Origin: Arcticibacter eurypsychrophilus
GTDB taxonomy: Bacteria > Bacteroidota > Bacteroidia > Sphingobacteriales > Sphingobacteriaceae
Assembly (NCBI RefSeq): GCF_001730525.1
Contig: NZ_MDFN01000009.1
Span: 79,650-143,649 of the forward strand
Reading direction: 5' to 3'
DNA length: 64,000 nt
A model generated the notes under the pieces. It did no database searches, was not told where the DNA came from, and was given only the letters and a program-made list of their open reading frames with translations. The position numbers were made by a program, and so were the translations under genes. Positions 59,332 through 64,000 of the stretch are shown in pieces (position 1 is the stretch's first letter; each line of letters begins with the position of its first letter).

Positions 59332-61761
59332 TTATTCAGACCTTAAACTTTTTACCGGATTACTTAATGCTGCTTTTACCGATTGAAAACTGATCGTCAG
59401 GAAAGCAATTAGCAGCGCTGCAATACCGGCAATAGCAATAATCCACCACTGGATCTGAACCCGATACGCAAAATCCTGCAACCATTTATACATCAGAAAC
59501 CAGGCTAGCGGAGAAGCGATCACGATTGCCAGTACGACCAGCTTCAGGAAATCTACAGATAACATACGCACGATGACCGGTACCGAAGCACCGAGTATTT
59601 TGCGGATCCCGATCTCTTTGCTGCGCTGCTCTGCTGCAAAGGCAGCCAGACCGAATAAACCCAGACAAGCTATGCTGATCGCCAAGGTGGTAAACAGTAT
59701 GAACAGCCTCCCTATCCGTTGTTCGGAACGATAGGTAGCATCAAAATCCTGATCCATAAACGACACACTAATTGGCACGTTAGGAGAAATAGATTTCCAG
59801 GTCTGTTCAATTTGCGCCATTACTTTTTTTAGATCTGTAGTTTTTACACGGATACTCAACGCGCCATTGTTTGCATCCAGAAACAGGACAACCGGACCAA
59901 TATTATCCCGTAAAGAACTAAAATTAAAATCCTTCACTACGCCAATGATATGGTAAGCTTTTGTATTCGATTCAGTGCGCTCGCCCCCATTTGACTTGAA
60001 TAAAGTTTTATTTAGAGGCTCTTTCAAGTCCAGAAACTTAGCTGCCGATTCATTAATAATAATACCCGATGAATCCGTCAGCATATCTTTAGAAAAGCTC
60101 CGTCCTGATGCCATCGTCATGCCCAAAGCATCAATATAATCTTCATCTACACCCCATGTTTCCGGAAATAAAGATCGTTTTGAATCCAGCGAGGCATCTT
60201 TATAAAACATGGCAGTATTATGCCAGTTTGAGGTAGGTAAATAACCAGTTAGCGTGGCATTCAACACACCAGGCAGACGTTTTACTTCCTGCTTAAACAG
60301 TTTGGCCTGATCATTCAGCTCATAAGAATTCTGTACAATAACTACCTGATCGCGGTTATACCCCAGGTTCTTGGTCCGGATATAGTTCAGCTGTTTGTAA
60401 ATCACCAGGGTGCCAATAATTAAAAAGATCGAGATGGAGAATTGAAAGACCACTAGAAAATTTCTTAATCCGGATGCTTTAAATCCGGTGGAAAGCTTTC
60501 CTTTCAATACTTGAATAGGTTGAAAGGCGGATAGGAAAAATGCCGGATAGGCACCCGCTGATACACCAATCAGTAATACCAAACCTATAAATAAGGGAAG
60601 CAGCCAGATAAACGACTGAGCGGAAACAGCCATTTCTTTACCTGATAGCTGGTTAAATAAAGGCAATAAAAACAAAGCTGCGCCAAATGCAAGTACCGCT
60701 GCCATAAAGGTTACCAGTATTGACTCGGTTAAAAACTGCGCGATGAGATAGCTGCGCGATGAACCCAAAACCTTACGTACCCCTACTTCCTTTGCCCGGT
60801 TAGCAGAACGTGCAGTTGCCAGATTCATAAAATTAACACAAGCGATAAGGAGTATAAAAAAGGCTATTGCCGAAAATATATATACGTATTGAACGGTGCT
60901 GTTAGGTCCAAGTTCTCCTGTCCGGTTTGACTTTAAATGAATATCCTTAAGAGGTATTAAATTAAGTCTGAAGTAGTTCCCGCTTTTTTCAAACGACGAA
61001 TAAGTCATCTTTAATTCGGCCTGTACTTCCGCACCGCTATGTCGTTGCAAAAAACCGTTTAAGGCACCTTCAAATTGCTTTACATCAGCCCCTTCTTTCA
61101 ATAAAACATACGTACTAAAGTTACTCCTCAACCATTTATTCTCCCTGCTTTCCTCCAGCGATGACATGGAAAGGAAAAAATCGAAGTTAAAATGAGAAGT
61201 TTTAGGGAGGTCACGGATCACCCCTGTTACTTTATAATTCAGGTGATCATCGAACAGTAAAGTACGACCAAGCACCTGAGTACTATTAAAATACTTTCTG
61301 GCAGTCGACTCTGTTAACACTACCGTATTGGGCTCCTTTAATGCTGTAACTGCATTTCCCTCAATCATCGGCAAAGTAAACACCTGAAAAAGTGAGGGAT
61401 CCGCAAATGCCAGCTTATTTTCGCGTATGGTGACATCTCCTTTTTTTATCCGCGCCGACCAGGCATTTTTAAGACGCACTGCATTTTCTACTTCCGGGAA
61501 ATCCTCCTTCAATGCTTGAGCCAATGGAGCCATGCTCACTGCGTAAAAGACCTCATTATTGCCAAACTTAAGATCCTCATTCACGCGATAGATCCGATCT
61601 GCCTTTGTATTAAACCGGTCGTAACTTAGCTCATCGCTGACGTAAAATATGATTAATAAAAAGGCGGTGAGGCCTAAAGCAAGACCTAAAATATTAATTG
61701 CAGCAAAACCCCTGTTGTTTTTAAAGCTCCGGAAAGCTGAGGTAAGGTAACTTTTCCACAT
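59332..61761 (-). CDS. MacB/FtsX-type ABC permease (first unit)
   Basis: An 809-residue permease of the same architecture as its neighbour: N-terminal AAINILGLALGLTAFLLI, MacB_PCD domain, FtsX helices (FVNLA-like CVNFMNLATARSANRAKEVG, IRKVLGSSRSYLIAQFL), second periplasmic domain and second FtsX module with RSKEIGIRKILGASVPVIV. It follows its ATPase by 11 bp. The two permeases diverge clearly in sequence, so they are different complexes, not a recent duplication. Confidence 0.94.
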   Translation of the reverse strand: MWKSYLTSAFRSFKNNRGFAAINILGLALGLTAFLLIIFYVSDELSYDRFNTKADRIYRVNEDLKFGNNEVFYAVSMAPLAQALKEDFPEVENAVRLKNAWSARIKKGDVTIRENKLAFADPSLFQVFTLPMIEGNAVTALKEPNTVVLTESTARKYFNSTQVLGRTLLFDDHLNYKVTGVIRDLPKTSHFNFDFFLSMSSLEESRENKWLRSNFSTYVLLKEGADVKQFEGALNGFLQRHSGAEVQAELKMTYSSFEKSGNYFRLNLIPLKDIHLKSNRTGELGPNSTVQYVYIFSAIAFFILLIACVNFMNLATARSANRAKEVGVRKVLGSSRSYLIAQFLTESILVTFMAAVLAFGAALFLLPLFNQLSGKEMAVSAQSFIWLLPLFIGLVLLIGVSAGAYPAFFLSAFQPIQVLKGKLSTGFKASGLRNFLVVFQFSISIFLIIGTLVIYKQLNYIRTKNLGYNRDQVVIVQNSYELNDQAKLFKQEVKRLPGVLNATLTGYLPTSNWHNTAMFYKDASLDSKRSLFPETWGVDEDYIDALGMTMASGRSFSKDMLTDSSGIIINESAAKFLDLKEPLNKTLFKSNGGERTESNTKAYHIIGVVKDFNFSSLRDNIGPVVLFLDANNGALSIRVKTTDLKKVMAQIEQTWKSISPNVPISVSFMDQDFDATYRSEQRIGRLFILFTTLAISIACLGLFGLAAFAAEQRSKEIGIRKILGASVPVIVRMLSVDFLKLVVLAIVIASPLAWFLMYKWLQDFAYRVQIQWWIIAIAGIAALLIAFLTISFQSVKAALSNPVKSLRSE

Positions 61762-61772
61762 ACTTCCAATAT

Positions 61773-62450
61773 TTATATCAGGATATTTTCTAATACAGTC
61801 TGACCATCCAGCAGACGGATAATGCGGTGACTATATCGGGCATCATGTTCCGAGTGCGTCACCATAATGATGGTGGTACCTTGCTCGTTTAAGTCTGTTA
61901 AAAGCTCCATCACGTCATTACCATTGCTACTATCCAGGTTACCTGTAGGCTCATCTGCCAGGATCAGTTTGGGATTATTTACTACTGCCCGGGCTATAGC
62001 AACACGCTGTTGTTGTCCCCCTGAAAGCTGCTGCGGATAATGGTTCCTCCTATGCATGATCTGCATCTTTTCAAGCACCGCCTCTACTCTGCTCAGCCTT
62101 TCTTTGGCGGGTACTTTCGTATAGATCAAAGGAAGCTCTACATTTTCAAATACGGTCAGCTCATCAATCAGGTTGAAACTTTGAAACACAAAGCCTAGGT
62201 TATGTTTGCGCAGATTGGCACGTTTGCGCTCGGTGAAGTGTGCGATCTCAGCACCGTTAAACATATAACTACCACCATCCGGGTCGTCAAGCATACCCAA
62301 TATGTTGAGTAAGGTAGATTTGCCACAACCCGAAGGCCCCATAATAGCTACAAACTCTCCGGTATTTATTTCCATGGATAACTTATTTAAGGCAATAGTT
62401 TCCACTTCTTCTGTACGGTAAAATTTTTCGAGATCAGTAATTTTTATCAT
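61773..62450 (-). CDS. MacB/LolD-type ABC transporter ATP-binding protein (first unit)
   Basis: A 225-residue ATPase with Walker A GPSGCGKST, Q-loop VFQSFNLIDELTV, signature LSGGQQQRVAIARAV, Walker B LILADEPTGNLDS and VTHS. Lies 10 bp after the HlyD-type adaptor gene and 11 bp before the first permease gene. The ATPase energises a periplasmic-substrate efflux pump of the MacAB-TolC type. Confidence 0.94.
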   Translation of the reverse strand: MIKITDLEKFYRTEEVETIALNKLSMEINTGEFVAIMGPSGCGKSTLLNILGMLDDPDGGSYMFNGAEIAHFTERKRANLRKHNLGFVFQSFNLIDELTVFENVELPLIYTKVPAKERLSRVEAVLEKMQIMHRRNHYPQQLSGGQQQRVAIARAVVNNPKLILADEPTGNLDSSNGNDVMELLTDLNEQGTTIIMVTHSEHDARYSHRIIRLLDGQTVLENILI

Positions 62451-62460
62451 AATCTATAGC

Positions 62461-63714
62461 TTATTTTTTTAATATCAGTTCCTGCATGTCACCATATGTT
62501 TCATAACTTGATGTCAGCACCCGATCGCCAGGCTTCAGACCTTGCATCACTTCATAATATTCCGGATTTTGTCTGCCGAGCTGAATGTCCGTCCGGTATG
62601 CTGTTTTCCCGTCTTCGCTTACCTTAAAAATCCAATTTCCTCCGGTCTGCTGATAGAAACCTCCTTTGGGCACCAATATGGCCTTGGTTTCGTCACTTAG
62701 AGCAAGCCTGATTTGCAGTGTTTGTCCCCGGCGAATTCCTGCAGGTACCTTCCCTTGGAAGGCCATATCCACCTGAAAGCGTCCACTAGTAACTTGGGTA
62801 TATACCTTTTTAATCGTTAACTTATAGGTCTTGTCGGCGAAGGAAAAATCGCCTGCCAGACCGTTATATATCCGTGGAAGGTAATGCTCGTCAATGTCAA
62901 CCTTGACTTTATAGCCTGATAAAACATCGATCTGCCCTAACCGTTCCCCTTTATTTTTATTCTGTCCAACTTCGGCATCCATGGAGGTAAGCTGACCATC
63001 TACGGAAGCCCTTACAATGAGGTCGCCGACCTTTTTACGCATCAATGCAAGGGTGGACTTCATATTTGTGTACGATTCTTCCGATTGATCCTGCTGTTTG
63101 CGGGTAGACACAGTATCCTGCTTCAAGATTTGCATGGCTAATTTCTTCCGGCGGACCTGGTATTGGTAAGCATTCTCTGAGGATTTAAACTCCTGCAATC
63201 CGATCGCTTTTTGCTCAAATAAATGTTTATTCAGTTTATAGATCCGATCTGCTTCCTTCAGGCCGTTGTCCACATCAGCCATTTGATTCAATTTAGAAAT
63301 GGTATTTTGTTGAGCCTGGTCGCGGGAAATCTGCATTTGCGTCAGCACGTTAAATACTTGAGTTTGTTGGTTAGCCAAACTCAATTCCAAATCGGTATTG
63401 GCCAGTTGCAAGATGGGATCACCCTTTTTCATTGCAGCACCATCTTCCACAAATTTACGATCTACACGGCCACCTTCTATTGCATCCAGGTAAATGGTCG
63501 TTAAAGGCATAACGATTCCGTTGACAGGAATGAACTCCTGGAAGTCCCCCTTTGCTATTTCACTAATGGTGATTCGTTCCACATCCACATTCAGCTTACT
63601 TTTGCCCGAACTAAAGTAAATGCTACCCCCGAGCAAGACCACCAAACCTGTGATCCCGGCTATGGTCAGTACTTTTTTGATGTTCCATTTCTTTTTTTCG
63701 ATAACTCTGTCCAC
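62461..63714 (-). CDS. HlyD/RND-type periplasmic adaptor (MacA-like)
   Basis: A 417-residue adaptor with one N-terminal transmembrane helix (about 16-32), then a biotinyl-lipoyl half-motif (VPVNGIVMP-like FIPVNGIVMPLTT), a long coiled-coil hairpin at about 110-220 and a beta-barrel domain (LVPKGGFYQQTGGNWIFKV). It joins the MacB-type permeases to TolC. First gene of the operon; the region before it carries a possible sigma-54 promoter. Confidence 0.9.
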   Translation of the reverse strand: MDRVIEKKKWNIKKVLTIAGITGLVVLLGGSIYFSSGKSKLNVDVERITISEIAKGDFQEFIPVNGIVMPLTTIYLDAIEGGRVDRKFVEDGAAMKKGDPILQLANTDLELSLANQQTQVFNVLTQMQISRDQAQQNTISKLNQMADVDNGLKEADRIYKLNKHLFEQKAIGLQEFKSSENAYQYQVRRKKLAMQILKQDTVSTRKQQDQSEESYTNMKSTLALMRKKVGDLIVRASVDGQLTSMDAEVGQNKNKGERLGQIDVLSGYKVKVDIDEHYLPRIYNGLAGDFSFADKTYKLTIKKVYTQVTSGRFQVDMAFQGKVPAGIRRGQTLQIRLALSDETKAILVPKGGFYQQTGGNWIFKVSEDGKTAYRTDIQLGRQNPEYYEVMQGLKPGDRVLTSSYETYGDMQELILKK

Positions 63715-64000
63715 TGTATATTCGCTATTTCAACTAAGAGCTATACAAAGGCATGCCATGATTTAAAATACTGATTGTCACCAATTTAAACCATAGTGAA
63801 TATATAGAGCGTACGCTTCCGTTACAACAGGTGTACGGTATTGATACAGTGCTTTATATTAATGATAAATCAAAAGGCTGTTGGTCAAATCGTTGTGTAT
63901 TTGGACGTTCGATTGTTTATTTAGAGGTATGATAACTCACAAAAACCAGATAGATAACAGCTCTATACAATGTCAGATCCTAAAATAACTATACACTTGA
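63715..64000 (-). promoter_or_regulatory. Control region of the efflux operon
   Basis: No gene is seen in these 286 bp apart from a possible rightward start ATG at 63970 that is cut by the window edge. On the minus strand, 63758-63744 reads TGGCATGCCTTTGTA, resembling a sigma-54 -24/-12 element (consensus TGGCAC-N5-TTGC) but one base short between GG and the TTG. If real, transcription would start about 20 bp before the adaptor's ATG. GCGTACGC (near 63808) and GGTGTACGG may be further regulatory palindromes. Confidence 0.35.

Noticed and set aside
63970..64000. Rightward ATG at the right edge (reads MSDPKITIHL)
   Set aside because: Only ten codons lie inside the window, too few to support a gene.
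1..64000. CRISPR arrays, tRNA or rRNA genes, known riboswitches
   Set aside because: No regularly spaced repeats of CRISPR type, no cloverleaf or rRNA-like blocks, and no recognised riboswitch core were seen by eye; a dedicated covariance scan was not possible.

Overview
This window looks like a chromosomal segment of a Sphingobacteriaceae-type member of the Bacteroidota (Pedobacter or Mucilaginibacter-like). The signs are a SusC/SusD pair with a LacI-type regulator, many lipoproteins with short lipoboxes, A-rich leaders without clear Shine-Dalgarno sequences, DcaP-like porin, TspO, DUF305/DUF3347 copper proteins, and an AT-rich base composition throughout. I saw no rRNA, tRNA, CRISPR array, transposase or phage gene. 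The genus is an inference.

Layout. 1-5937: a partial phosphonatase-like HAD hydrolase and a class III PLP enzyme that together suggest hydroxylated aminoethylphosphonate breakdown; an aspartokinase of the type usually seen with ectoine genes; a bestrophin channel; a secreted MYORG-like GH31 glycosidase. 6149-6640: a decayed NmrA-type reductase. 6766-15019: a plus-strand copper-handling island (Cys/His-rich small protein, DUF305 lipoprotein, fragment of a DUF3347/CusB-type tail, DUF3347 lipoprotein, haem-binding protein, multicopper oxidase with a C-terminal CopB-like barrel, Cu P-type ATPase, beta-flower protein). 15514-18262: metallophosphoesterase and a choice-of-anchor I lipoprotein, followed by a relic of a Crp/Fnr regulator. 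18650-23762: minus-strand asparagine-to-fumarate operon (DcuB, AspA, periplasmic asparaginase, DcaP-like porin). 24088-26378: small membrane protein, TspO, CPA1 antiporter. 26571-26647: a perfect 35-bp inverted repeat.

26708-38719 is a complete polysaccharide utilisation locus on the minus strand: LacI regulator, SusC, SusD, PKD/CBM9-like lipoprotein, NagX/HGSNAT-like membrane protein, DUF4874/DUF4832 lipoprotein, NahK-like sugar 1-kinase and a GH109-like exported enzyme. The gene content points to an N-acetylhexosamine (perhaps alpha-GalNAc) glycan. Two LacI-type operators 21 bp apart lie about 150 bp upstream of susC, and the same tandem with the same spacing and distance lies upstream of the distant GH31 gene, so the two loci probably form one regulon. 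I consider this the most interesting signal in the window.

38720-64000: small basic proteins around a possible small RNA with a strong bidirectional terminator; DinB, coiled-coil and AI-2E proteins; a GH115 alpha-glucuronidase; a glycine-betaine-type ABC importer with fused permease/binding protein; a MerA-like flavoprotein; a beta-hydroxyacid dehydrogenase; an XdhC-MocA pair without its molybdoenzyme; a Tat-exported mannonate dehydratase-like protein; a lipocalin-like lipoprotein; and a six-gene efflux operon (HlyD adaptor, ATPase, permease, permease, ATPase, TolC) with two MacB-type units. All functions are assigned by reading motifs from memory of the families; no database search was run.
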